A DNA stretch of 23,570 nt from contig CBDULP010000032.1 of assembly GCA_965368085.1 (NCBI GenBank), forward strand, positions 1-23,570, in the 5' to 3' direction. Each line of letters begins with the position of its first letter. Position 1 is the stretch's first letter. Source of the stretch: Peptoclostridium sp965368085. Lineage in GTDB: Bacteria > Bacillota > Clostridia > Peptostreptococcales > Peptostreptococcaceae. Shown piece by piece: positions 15,030-23,053 of this stretch. Below the pieces are notes generated by a model, which was given only the letters and a program-made list of their open reading frames with translations, searched no databases and was not told the DNA's origin. Made by a program: the position numbers and the translations under genes.

Positions 15030-17024
15030 ATGAATAAAAAGACTTTTTCGGGTTTTTTTGTGATAATACTGATAATACTTAATTTGTATGTGAACCTCAA
15101 ATATGACTCGAGTATAATCGAGCTCATGAATGACGACCATAGGCTATCGTCAGAGGAGGAGCTCTGGCTTGCAAATCACGGTGACATAGTATACTGCTCA
15201 GACTACAATTCACCGCCTCTGAGATACATAGACAGTGAAAATGGCCAGTATCAAGGGGTAATAGTTGATTATATGAATGCTCTTTCGATAAACCTTGAAA
15301 CAAAAACAAAGATCAGGCCGGAGGCCTCGTGGAATCAGGCCTATGAAAGCGTAAAAAATGGAAATGCAGATTGCATAGACATGATAGGATCTCCTGCAAG
15401 GAGCCTAAGCTTTAATTTCTCAAATCCCATATACAAGCTTAGGGGAACAGCGGCATTTATTGGCGGAAAAGACGAGATAAGAAGATTTTCAGACTTGAAA
15501 AATAAAAAGATAGCAGTTCAAATGTCTGACTATGCGGTGGAATTTCTAAGGGTAAATGCACTTGAAGCGCAGGTAGTCCAAACTCAGAATATGAGCGAGG
15601 CCCTACTGAAGCTGAAAAGAGGAGAAGTAGACGCAGTAGTGGGAGATGAACCAGTAATAAAAGTCACGGCCTCAAAGCTTGGAATTGAAAACGGCATAGG
15701 TTTTGCAGAAAAACCTCTTTATGAAGAGGACGCGGTGCTTGCGGTGCCAAAATCGCAAAAAGAGCTTCTTTCGATACTCAACAAGAGCATAGCAGAGCTT
15801 GAAAACAGGAATACAATGGAGAAGATACAGGAAAAATGGTTTGGTGCATATTCAATAACAAAACCACAAAACAGTGAAAGGGCCTTTTCGATACTTGTTT
15901 CATCAGTTTCGGTACTTGCAGTGCTTTCGTACATATTTTATATCTGGAACAGCCAGCTCAAAAAGGAAGTAGAAAAGAGGACTGCTCAGCTTGATTCAAG
16001 CAGAAATGACCTCATAGCGACATTCGATGGGTTTACAGACTATATGGTGGTTGTGGACAATAAGGGAGAGGTAGTTCTTGCGAACGAGTCACTTTGCAGC
16101 AAAATCGGAAAGACGCGGGAGCATATAATGGGGAAAAACTATGAGGATTCGATAGATTTTCCATGCTGGGACTATGCAAAGCGAATAATACGAGGAACCT
16201 TTAAAAGCGGCAATAGCATAAGCAAGGAGTACAAGTGCAGCAAAAATATATTCAGCGTGAATACATTTCCGATAAGGGAAAATTCATACCAAATACAAAG
16301 AGTCCTTGCAGTGATAAAGGACGTAACGAGTATAAAGGTCAGTGAGAAAATGCTGCTTCATGAGGACAAGATGGTGGCGGTAGGTCAGCTTGCAGGAGGG
16401 GTGGCACACGAGATAAGAAACCCTCTTGGAATAATAAGAAGCCATGCGTATTTAATAAAAATGAATCCATTTGATGGCGGCAAAATAAACGAATCGGCGG
16501 AAGCCATAGAAAATTCTGTCGACAGAGCAAGCGGTATAATAGAAAACTTGCTTAACTTTTCAAGGCTCAGTCCAAACACCGTTATAAATACAAATATAAA
16601 AAATTTAATAGAGTCCATATTTAAGCTGTATACAAAACCTATGCAGCAACAAGGAATAGCCTACTCGCTTATATGCAGAGATGAACTGGAATGCAATATA
16701 AACCAGGAGTCACTAAAACATGTGCTCATAAATCTGGTGTCAAATGCAATAGACTCAATTGAAGCAGAAGGAAGCGTTGCTGTGGCATGCGCCATTTCCG
16801 AAGACAACCTTATCATAGAGATGGCTGATACCGGGTGCGGCATAAGGGAAGAGGACATTGAAAGCATATTCAATCCTTTCTTTACTACTAAGGAGCTGGG
16901 AAAGGGAACAGGCCTGGGACTTTATGTAGTATACAGCGAAGTGAAAAAATGCGGTGGGGAAATAAGTGTGGACAGTAAATACGGGAAAGGAAGCACGTTC
17001 AGAGTAAGCCTTCCGATAAAATAG
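15030..17024 (+). CDS. Sensor histidine kinase with extracellular amino-acid-binding (SBP_bac_3) domain and PAS domain
   Basis: The protein has 664 aa. In order: a membrane segment (about 7-24), an extracytoplasmic solute-binding-protein family 3 domain (about 45-275), a second membrane segment (about 285-307), a PAS domain (about 325-435), a HisKA domain with the phospho-acceptor His460 in VAHEIRNPLG, and an ATPase domain with the N box (LINLVSNAIDS), DTGCGI and GKGTGLGLY. The SBP domain implies that it senses an amino acid or amine outside the cell. ATG 15030 lies two bases after yjbQ, and only a poor GGCAGG precedes it, so translation may depend on coupling. It is followed by its likely partner, the sigma-54 regulator, and then by a sigma-54 promoter for the grd genes. 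The ligand is unknown; glycine, sarcosine or betaine are plausible. Confidence 0.92.
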   Translation: MNKKTFSGFFVIILIILNLYVNLKYDSSIIELMNDDHRLSSEEELWLANHGDIVYCSDYNSPPLRYIDSENGQYQGVIVDYMNALSINLETKTKIRPEASWNQAYESVKNGNADCIDMIGSPARSLSFNFSNPIYKLRGTAAFIGGKDEIRRFSDLKNKKIAVQMSDYAVEFLRVNALEAQVVQTQNMSEALLKLKRGEVDAVVGDEPVIKVTASKLGIENGIGFAEKPLYEEDAVLAVPKSQKELLSILNKSIAELENRNTMEKIQEKWFGAYSITKPQNSERAFSILVSSVSVLAVLSYIFYIWNSQLKKEVEKRTAQLDSSRNDLIATFDGFTDYMVVVDNKGEVVLANESLCSKIGKTREHIMGKNYEDSIDFPCWDYAKRIIRGTFKSGNSISKEYKCSKNIFSVNTFPIRENSYQIQRVLAVIKDVTSIKVSEKMLLHEDKMVAVGQLAGGVAHEIRNPLGIIRSHAYLIKMNPFDGGKINESAEAIENSVDRASGIIENLLNFSRLSPNTVINTNIKNLIESIFKLYTKPMQQQGIAYSLICRDELECNINQESLKHVLINLVSNAIDSIEAEGSVAVACAISEDNLIIEMADTGCGIREEDIESIFNPFFTTKELGKGTGLGLYVVYSEVKKCGGEISVDSKYGKGSTFRVSLPIK

Positions 17025-17049
17025 CATAAAGTTTTGAAAGGAGTTTGTT

Positions 17050-18450
17050 ATGCGAAAGGATAAACGGGCAAATATACTTTTAATAGATGATGAGATTGAA
17101 TATACACAGGTTTTGGGGGCGATACTGAGCGCAAGCGGCTACAATGCCACGGCGCTCAACTCACCCCAAGAAGCCCTCTGCCTTATGGAAAAAGAACATT
17201 TTGACATAGTGATTACAGACCTTATGATGCCCGAAATAAACGGTATGCAGGTGCTTGAGCATGTGAAAAATCACTGTGAAAATACTCGGGTGATAATAAT
17301 GACCGGGTATGGCACTATAGAAAACGCCGTGGATGCCATAAAAAAAGGGGCGTACACATATTTTGTAAAAGGGAACGATCCAGGAAAACTGCTGCAGGAA
17401 ATTGAAAAGATATCAAAATTGGATTATAAGGATTTGCCTGGAAATTCATCAGAGAATAAAAAAGGCATGAAAAAATCAAAACCGCGTAATACGCCTACGG
17501 GATTTTTGCTGGATACCAAGAGCGAAAAATTTGCCAAGACACTTCAAATTGCAGAAAAAGCCGCCAAGAGCAATGTGAACATACTCATACTGGGAGAATC
17601 GGGAGTGGGAAAAGATGTGTTTGCAAGATTCATACATGAAAGCAGCGTAAGGACGGAAGGGCCGTTTGTACCAGTGAATTGTCATTCTTTTTCAGAAAGC
17701 CTTTTGGAATCAGAACTTTTCGGACATGAAAAAGGCGCCTTTACAGGTGCCGTCGGGAATAGAACGGGAAGGTTTGAGGCCGCAGATGAGGGAACTCTTT
17801 TTCTGGATGAGATAGGGGACGTATCACTTGACACCCAGGTTAAGCTTCTCAGGGTGCTTGAATCGAAGAGCATAGAAAAGATAGGAAGCAATGCTCAAAA
17901 GAAACTTGACTTCAGGCTTGTTAGCGCTACAAACAAAGATCTTCAGGAGGAAGTCGCGCTTGGGAGGTTCAGGGAGGATTTTTTCTACAGGATAAGCACG
18001 ATAGTGATAAAGATACCGCCGCTCAGGGCGAGGAAAGAGGACCTTGGCGAGTTTATAGACTTTTTCATAAAAAAAGCAGAAGAGGAGCAGGGTATAAGCG
18101 TTAGCGGAATGAGCTCAGAAGTGGAAAAGTTTTTGCATGAATACGACTATCCGGGAAACATAAGAGAGCTTAAAAATATAATAGAAAGGCTTGTAGTTCT
18201 TTCGGAAGAAGGGATGCTTGTAAAAGAAGGCCTTCCCGTATGTACAAACTACAAAAAGGGAAGTAGGGGAAGTGGAGAAGAGGAGGATTTTGAAATAAGG
18301 CCGTTGAAAGAGATAAGAAAGGATTTTGAAGCGGAGTATATACAAAAGGTGTTGGATGCATGCTCGGGCAATGTGAGTGAAGCTGCAAAGCTCATTGAGA
18401 TAAGTAGAAGACAATTGTTTAACAAAATTTCTGAATTTGGATTAAGATAA
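17050..18450 (+). CDS. NtrC-type sigma-54-dependent response regulator
   Basis: The protein has 466 aa. The receiver domain (about 1-125) has the acidic pair Asp13/Asp14 and the phospho-acceptor Asp57 in VITDLMMP. The AAA+ sigma-54 interaction domain (about 160-385) has Walker A GESGVGKD near 181-188, the sigma-54 contact loop GAFTGA at 229-234, Walker B LFLDEIGD and the FREDFFYRI block. A Fis-type helix-turn-helix closes the protein (NVSEAAKLIEISRRQLFNKI). AAGGAG lies just before ATG 17050, 25 bases after the kinase. It most likely receives phosphate from the kinase and activates the sigma-54 promoter at 18634-18649; the target is inferred from position. Confidence 0.94.
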   Translation: MRKDKRANILLIDDEIEYTQVLGAILSASGYNATALNSPQEALCLMEKEHFDIVITDLMMPEINGMQVLEHVKNHCENTRVIIMTGYGTIENAVDAIKKGAYTYFVKGNDPGKLLQEIEKISKLDYKDLPGNSSENKKGMKKSKPRNTPTGFLLDTKSEKFAKTLQIAEKAAKSNVNILILGESGVGKDVFARFIHESSVRTEGPFVPVNCHSFSESLLESELFGHEKGAFTGAVGNRTGRFEAADEGTLFLDEIGDVSLDTQVKLLRVLESKSIEKIGSNAQKKLDFRLVSATNKDLQEEVALGRFREDFFYRISTIVIKIPPLRARKEDLGEFIDFFIKKAEEEQGISVSGMSSEVEKFLHEYDYPGNIRELKNIIERLVVLSEEGMLVKEGLPVCTNYKKGSRGSGEEEDFEIRPLKEIRKDFEAEYIQKVLDACSGNVSEAAKLIEISRRQLFNKISEFGLR

Positions 18451-18486
18451 TATATAATCGGGTACGGAATTATAAAATATAATAAA

Positions 18487-18522
18487 GTGAAATAAATTTC
18501 ACACATTTGGGAAATTTATTTC
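18487..18522. promoter_or_regulatory. Tandem dyads, candidate enhancer for the sigma-54 regulator
   Basis: GTGAAAT-AA-ATTTCAC (18487-18502) is a 7-2-7 dyad. The stretch 18511-18522 (GAAATTTATTTC) is the exact reverse complement of 18489-18500. The two dyad centres are 22 bp apart, about two helical turns, and lie about 145-165 bases upstream of the predicted sigma-54 start. Spacing and distance fit NtrC-family enhancers. An AT-rich hairpin is the alternative reading. Confidence 0.45.
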
Positions 18523-18531
18523 TATATGTTG

Positions 18532-18568
18532 AAAAAGCGGAGCTGGTGATTGATGGCTCCGCTTTTTT
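18532..18568 (+). terminator. Terminator after the regulator gene
   Basis: AAAAAGCGGAGC (18532-18543) pairs with GCTCCGCTTTTT (18556-18567), a perfect stem with a 12-base loop and six T residues. It separates the regulator operon from the grd operon. Confidence 0.9.
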
Positions 18569-18633
18569 GATTTGAACTACATAACTGTTGCAAATACTAC
18601 ATCAGGATAAAAAAATAACAAAACATACATTTT

Positions 18634-18649
18634 TGGCACAGATATTGCT
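18634..18649 (+). promoter_or_regulatory. Sigma-54 (-24/-12) promoter of the grd operon
   Basis: TGGCAC (18634-18639), five bases, then TTGCT (18645-18649) is an essentially perfect sigma-54 promoter, with the invariant GG and GC exactly ten bases apart. The start of transcription would be near 18660, about 42 bases before grdX. A sigma-54 activator gene ends 184 bases upstream. Confidence 0.88.
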
Positions 18650-18701
18650 TTTATTTATGGCAAGCAAGTACAAAATCAATAAATCTAATAGGGAGGTTGA
18701 T

Positions 18702-19082
18702 ATGGAAGGGACAATGATAATGGTTACAAATAACCCTGCCTTGAAGCAGAGCCATTACCCAAATGTTGAAAAAATCTATATCGAAGAAAAAGGGATACAA
18801 AATGTACTTTGTTATGTAAGAGACAAGATTCATGAGGGGCACAGGCTGCTTTCGCATCCACTATCTGGAAGCCTAAAGCCCAATGAAAACCCATTTAAAT
18901 CTGTCCTTATAAGCAAGAAACGTACACAAATGGATTTTGCGCAGGTGGAGATACTTGAAAATTGCATAGAATCTGCTCGAAAGTTCATAAAGGGACATAG
19001 CTTGCCGGACTACGGGCCAAAAGTCATGAATGACTTCATGAGTATTGACAAGACAATAATTGAAAGCGGATTAAAAAAATAA
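18702..19082 (+). CDS. grdX: GrdX family protein
   Basis: The protein has 126 aa and is soluble. The N-terminal MIMVTNNP and the central HEGHRLLSHPLSGSLKPNENPFKS identify GrdX, a small protein of unknown function that heads glycine/sarcosine/betaine reductase operons. I chose ATG 18702 because GGGAGG (18691-18696) precedes it by five bases. An in-frame ATG at 18657 lies at the predicted transcription start and cannot be used. It is the first gene after the sigma-54 promoter and ends 15 bases before the next gene. Confidence 0.9.
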   Translation: MEGTMIMVTNNPALKQSHYPNVEKIYIEEKGIQNVLCYVRDKIHEGHRLLSHPLSGSLKPNENPFKSVLISKKRTQMDFAQVEILENCIESARKFIKGHSLPDYGPKVMNDFMSIDKTIIESGLKK

Positions 19083-19097
19083 ACGGAGGTGCTTATA

Positions 19098-20387
19098 TTG
19101 CGTTTAGAAATAGGAAGAATAAATATAAAGGATATTCAATACGGAAAGAACACGGAAGTAAAAGATGGGGTTTTATATGTAAATGAAGAAGAACTTGTAA
19201 AAAGGGTGCTTGAAGACGAAAGAATAAAGAGTGCAAAAATAGAGCTTGCAAGACCGGGAGAGTCTGTAAGGATAACGCCGGTAAAAGACGTGCTTGAGCC
19301 TAGAGTGAAGGTCAGCGGAAAAGGGACTATGTTTCCGGGAGTTGTTGGAAACAAGGTTACTCAGGTTGGAGCAGGAAGAACTCATGTGCTAAGCGGCACT
19401 GCAGTGCTTACAGTAGGACAGATAATGGGATTCCAGGAAGGCATAGTGGACATGAGTGAAATCGGCGCAGAGTATACACCTTTTTCAAAGACTCTCAACA
19501 TATGCGTAGTTCTCCAGCCTAAGGATGGAATAGAGCCTCACGCATACGAAGAGGCTGCAAGAGTGGCTGGCCTTAAGGTTACAAGTTTCATAGGTGAAGC
19601 CGGAAGAGATGTAGAGCCTGATGAAATAGAAGTGTTTGAAAACAAGGGGATAATAGAGCAGGCAAACGAGTACCCGGGTCTTCCTAAGATAGGATATGTG
19701 TGCATGCTTCAGTCGCAGGGACTGCTTCACGATACGTATGTATACGGGGTTGACGCCAAAAAGATAATCCCTACAATAATGCATCCTACAGAGTTTATGG
19801 ACGGAGCGGTAATAAGCGGGAACTGCGTTGCATCTTGCGACAAGATACCGACATATCTCCACCAGAACGACCCTATTATAGAAGACCTTTTCAAGAAGCA
19901 CGGAAAAGAGCTTAACTTCATGGGTGTAATAATAACAAACGAGAACGTATTTCTTGCTGACAAGGAAAGATGCTCGGATGCGGTTGCAAAGCTTGCAAAG
20001 ATGATGGGTCTCGACGGAGTTCTTATATCAGAAGAAGGATATGGAAACCCTGACACCGATCTTATGATGAACTGCAAGAAGGTCGAGCAAAACGGAATAA
20101 AGACTGTTCTTGTAACTGACGAGTTCCCTGGAAGAGATGGGAAATCGGAGTCGCTTGCAGATGCAGTCAAGGAAGCTGACGCACTTGTATCGTGCGGGCA
20201 AGGAAATCTTGTAGTAACGCTTCCACCTATGGACAAGGTGATAGGAACACTTAAGGACATAGAAACAATGATAGGTGGATACGACGGAAGCCTTAAGGAA
20301 GATGGAAGTATAGAGGCCGAGATACAGATAATAATATCTGCAACATCTGCATTCGGCGGCAACAAGCTTACAGCAAGAATGTACTAA
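19098..20387 (+). CDS. Glycine/sarcosine/betaine reductase component B, pyruvoyl proprotein (GrdE/GrdG/GrdI family; sarcosine or betaine type likely)
   Basis: With the selenoprotein that follows, it forms component B, which binds the amine substrate through a pyruvoyl group and passes a carboxymethyl unit to selenoprotein A. It has 429 aa. In GrdE-type proteins a cysteine is converted to the pyruvoyl group by self-cleavage; the equivalent here is Asn242-Cys243 in VISGNCVASCDK (Cys codon 19824-19826). The blocks ARPGESVRITPVKDV, GLLHDTYVYGVDAKK and GVIITNENVFLADKER are strongly conserved. The start is TTG 19098 (protein MRLEIG), eight bases after GGAGG (19085-19089). A GTG at 19089 overlaps that ribosome site. 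The glycine-type gene is normally followed by grdA; here grdB-type follows directly, so I favour GrdG or GrdI. Confidence 0.9.
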   Translation: MRLEIGRINIKDIQYGKNTEVKDGVLYVNEEELVKRVLEDERIKSAKIELARPGESVRITPVKDVLEPRVKVSGKGTMFPGVVGNKVTQVGAGRTHVLSGTAVLTVGQIMGFQEGIVDMSEIGAEYTPFSKTLNICVVLQPKDGIEPHAYEEAARVAGLKVTSFIGEAGRDVEPDEIEVFENKGIIEQANEYPGLPKIGYVCMLQSQGLLHDTYVYGVDAKKIIPTIMHPTEFMDGAVISGNCVASCDKIPTYLHQNDPIIEDLFKKHGKELNFMGVIITNENVFLADKERCSDAVAKLAKMMGLDGVLISEEGYGNPDTDLMMNCKKVEQNGIKTVLVTDEFPGRDGKSESLADAVKEADALVSCGQGNLVVTLPPMDKVIGTLKDIETMIGGYDGSLKEDGSIEAEIQIIISATSAFGGNKLTARMY

Positions 20388-20421
20388 TAGGAAATACCAC
20401 ATAATATAAGGAGGAGATAAA

Positions 20422-21732
20422 ATGTCAAAGCTCAGAGTAGTTCATTATATAAACAATTTCTTTGCAGGAATAGGTGGAGAAGAAAAGGCAGACATACCGC
20501 CTCAAGAGACAAATGGAGCAGTAGGACCGGGACTTGCACTTGGCAAGGCGCTTGGAGATGAGGCTGAAATAGTTGCAACTATGATTTGCGGGGACTCATA
20601 TTTTGGAGAAAATCTTGAAAAGGCCCAGGCGAAACTTGTGGAAATGATTAAAAAGCACAACCCTGACGTATTTGTAGCGGGACCGGCATTCAATGCGGGA
20701 AGATACGGGGTAGCATGTGGAGCAATAGCAAAGGCTGTGGAGAAGGAACTTGGAATACCAGTTGTCACCGGAATGTACGAAGAAAACCCCGGAGTGGATA
20801 TGTATAAAAAGGACATGCACATAATCAAGACTGGGAATTCAGCAGGTGACATGAAAAAGTCAGTAAAATCCATAGCGGCACTTGCTCTTAAAATTGCAAA
20901 TGGAAACGAAGTCGGACCTCCGGAAGTAGAAGGATACCATGTAAGAGGAATAAGAATGAATTATTTCCACGAAAAAAGAGGATCTGAAAGAGCGGTGGAA
21001 ATGATATTAAAGAAGGTAAAGGGAGAAGAGTATACGACTGAATATCCTATGCCGGACTTTGGAAACGTAGAGCCGAACCCGGCTATAAAGGATCTTACTA
21101 AGATAAAAATAGCAATAGTTACATCTGGCGGAGTAGTGCCTACTGACAATCCTGACAGAATAGAATCTTCAAGTGCAACAAAATATGGCATATACGACAT
21201 ATCGCAGTACGATTCTATGCCAGCTGACAAGTTCACGACTATACACGGCGGATATGACAGAACATACGCACTTGAAGACATAAACAGGGTAGTTCCCCTT
21301 GATGTAATGAGAGACATGGAAAAAGAGGGGATTATAGGAGAGCTTGCACCTTATTTCGTAACTACCACAGGAACGGGAACAGCTGTTGGAAATGCAAGGG
21401 GATTTGGAGAAGAATTTTCGCAAAAACTTCTTGAAGACGGAGTAGACGCGGTTATACTAACATCTACATGAGGCACTTGTACTCGTTGCGGAGCAACGAT
21501 GGTAAAAGAGATAGAAAGAGCTGGAATACCTGTTGCACACATAGCTACGGTAGTTCCTATAGCACTGACTGTAGGAGCAAACAGGATAATACCTGCAATA
21601 GGAATACCATACCCTCTTGGAGATCCACATCTTGAATTCAAGGCGGAGAAAAAACTTAGAAGAGGACTTGTGGAAAGAGCATTGAAGGCCCTTCAAACGG
21701 AAATTAAAGACCAGACAGTATTTGAAGACTAA
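20422..21732 (+). CDS. Glycine/sarcosine/betaine reductase component B selenoprotein (GrdB/GrdF/GrdH family), TGA = selenocysteine
   Basis: This is a 436-aa selenoprotein read through an in-frame TGA at 21469-21471, which encodes selenocysteine at residue 350. The family motif UxxCxxC is intact as TSTUGTCTRCGATM, and the protein continues in frame for 86 more residues (VGANRIIPAIGIPYPLGDP ... QTVFED) to TAA. The N-terminal part carries VVHYINNFFAGIGGEEKAD, AGPAFNAGRYGVACG and IESSSATKYG, all characteristic. It reductively cleaves the substrate's C-N bond together with the pyruvoyl subunit, giving ammonia or methylamine depending on the substrate. GGAGGAG lies before ATG 20422. The block VAHIATVVPIALTVGANRI differs slightly from what I recall for glycine-type GrdB, which weakly favours the sarcosine or betaine paralogue. 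Confidence 0.93.
21469..21500 (+). promoter_or_regulatory. Selenocysteine codon with bacterial SECIS hairpin
   Basis: The UGA at 21469-21471 is followed after 11 bases by a perfect 7-bp stem, TCGTTGC (21483-21489) with GCAACGA (21493-21499), closing the loop GGA. The loop begins 18 bases past the UGA and has G in its first position, within the usual rules for bacterial SECIS elements bound by SelB. Confidence 0.8.
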
Positions 21733-21746
21733 GTCTTGCAATAAAG

Positions 21747-21773
21747 CGTGCCAAGGGGATTCCCCTTGGCATG
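21747..21773 (+). other. Intercistronic hairpin without T run
   Basis: A 12-bp stem (21747-21758 with 21762-21773, core TGCCAAGGGG/CCCCTTGGCA) with a three-base ATT loop lies 15 bases after the selenoprotein gene. No T run follows, so it is more likely an mRNA-stabilising or processing hairpin, or a leaky terminator, than a full terminator. Confidence 0.6.
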
Positions 21774-21907
21774 TGATTTAAATAATGCAAAATTAAATGG
21801 ATATATTTAAATAGGGAATAGTGAAGCGAAAATACGGAATGATCAAAAATGCAAAGCTAAAAAAGCGCTTGTCGAGTAAACATAATAAGGAAAGAGGTGG
21901 ACTTAAT

Positions 21908-23041
21908 ATGGAAAATAAAAATGTGGACTTTAAAAAAGTAATGCAGTATGCAGGGGCTTTCATAGCGTTTCTTATAGGGTCTGGATTCGCAACAGGACAG
22001 GAAGTACTCCAGTACTTTTGCGCATACGGAAATAAGGGGATACTGGGGATAGTGGCGATATTTATATTATTCATGTATGTAGGGGTAGATTTTATAACAG
22101 TCGGACAAAAACACAAGTTTCCAAAGGGAAGTGATATATACAAGTATTACTGCGGCAATATAGTTGGAACGTTTTTTGACTACTTCTCAATACTTTTCAT
22201 ATATATGTCGTTTATAGTGATGATCGCTGGAGCTGGAGCGACAATAAATGAGCAGTACTCGCTTCCAGTGACATTCGGGGGAATACTAATGGGAGTGCTG
22301 GCTACTTCTACTGTTATATTCGGTCTTGGAAAGATAGTGGATGTGATTGGAAAGATCGGTCCTGTCATTGTAGTACTTTCAATTGCGCTTGGTTTTTCAG
22401 CCCTTATAAAAAATCCACAGGGTCTAGCAACTGCAAATGCAATTATACCTGAACTCAATATAATGAGCGCTTCTACAAACTGGTTTTTTGCAGCAGGATC
22501 TTATGTTGGGTTTTGCATGCTCTGGCTGGCTTCATTCATGGCGGCTATGGGAGCTACTGCAAAGAGTAAAAAAGAAGCGGCTCTTGGGGCAACTGGCGGA
22601 GCAATTGGATTTTCTCTCGCAGTGCTTGTTGTCGCACTGGGAATGCTTGCGAACATAGAGCAGGTTTCGCAGGCCATGGTTCCAACGCTATATCTTGCGA
22701 AAAACATACATCCATTTGTGGCAACGCTATTCTCACTTATAGTGGTAACGGGCATATATACGACGGCAGTACCTCTTTTATGGTCTGTATCGGCAAGGTT
22801 TACCACTGAAAAGACAAACAAGTTCAAAATGCTGACAGTGATACTTGCGGTCGCCGGAGTGTATATTGGTCTTGAAATCCCATTCAATAAACTTGTCAAT
22901 GTAGTATATGTAATAAATGGATATGTAGGCATCATACTGCTTGCTTTCATGATAATAAAGACAGCGAAGTCGAAAATGAATTCGTACAAGATAAATAAAG
23001 ATGTTTTGGCAGACAAAGAGGGCGGAGAAATGGCAAACTAG
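21908..23041 (+). CDS. YkvI-type (COG3949) membrane transporter, probable uptake of the reductase substrate
   Basis: The protein has 377 aa and about ten hydrophobic segments. The first contains FLIGSGFATGQEVLQYF, resembling the broken first helix of APC/LeuT-fold amino-acid transporters. Later segments include AVPLLWSVSARF and a small-residue-rich helix (LGATGGAIGFSLAVLVVALGML). I place it in the YkvI/COG3949 family, whose substrates are mostly untested. Position directly after component B suggests glycine, sarcosine or a related amine as cargo. It is not a BCCT betaine carrier, which often accompanies betaine reductase genes. ATG 21908 follows GAGGTGG; an upstream GTG at 21821 would add a basic 29-residue extension without support. 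Confidence 0.82.
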   Translation: MENKNVDFKKVMQYAGAFIAFLIGSGFATGQEVLQYFCAYGNKGILGIVAIFILFMYVGVDFITVGQKHKFPKGSDIYKYYCGNIVGTFFDYFSILFIYMSFIVMIAGAGATINEQYSLPVTFGGILMGVLATSTVIFGLGKIVDVIGKIGPVIVVLSIALGFSALIKNPQGLATANAIIPELNIMSASTNWFFAAGSYVGFCMLWLASFMAAMGATAKSKKEAALGATGGAIGFSLAVLVVALGMLANIEQVSQAMVPTLYLAKNIHPFVATLFSLIVVTGIYTTAVPLLWSVSARFTTEKTNKFKMLTVILAVAGVYIGLEIPFNKLVNVVYVINGYVGIILLAFMIIKTAKSKMNSYKINKDVLADKEGGEMAN

Positions 23042-23053
23042 GAAGACACAAGA

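Noticed and set aside
19727..20365. A 212-codon reading frame on the - strand
   Set aside because: It is the antisense of the well-supported component B proprotein gene.
20422..21471. Selenoprotein gene read as a truncated pseudogene
   Set aside because: The in-frame TGA lies in the known UxxCxxC motif, is followed by a SECIS-like hairpin, and homology continues to the normal C-terminus.
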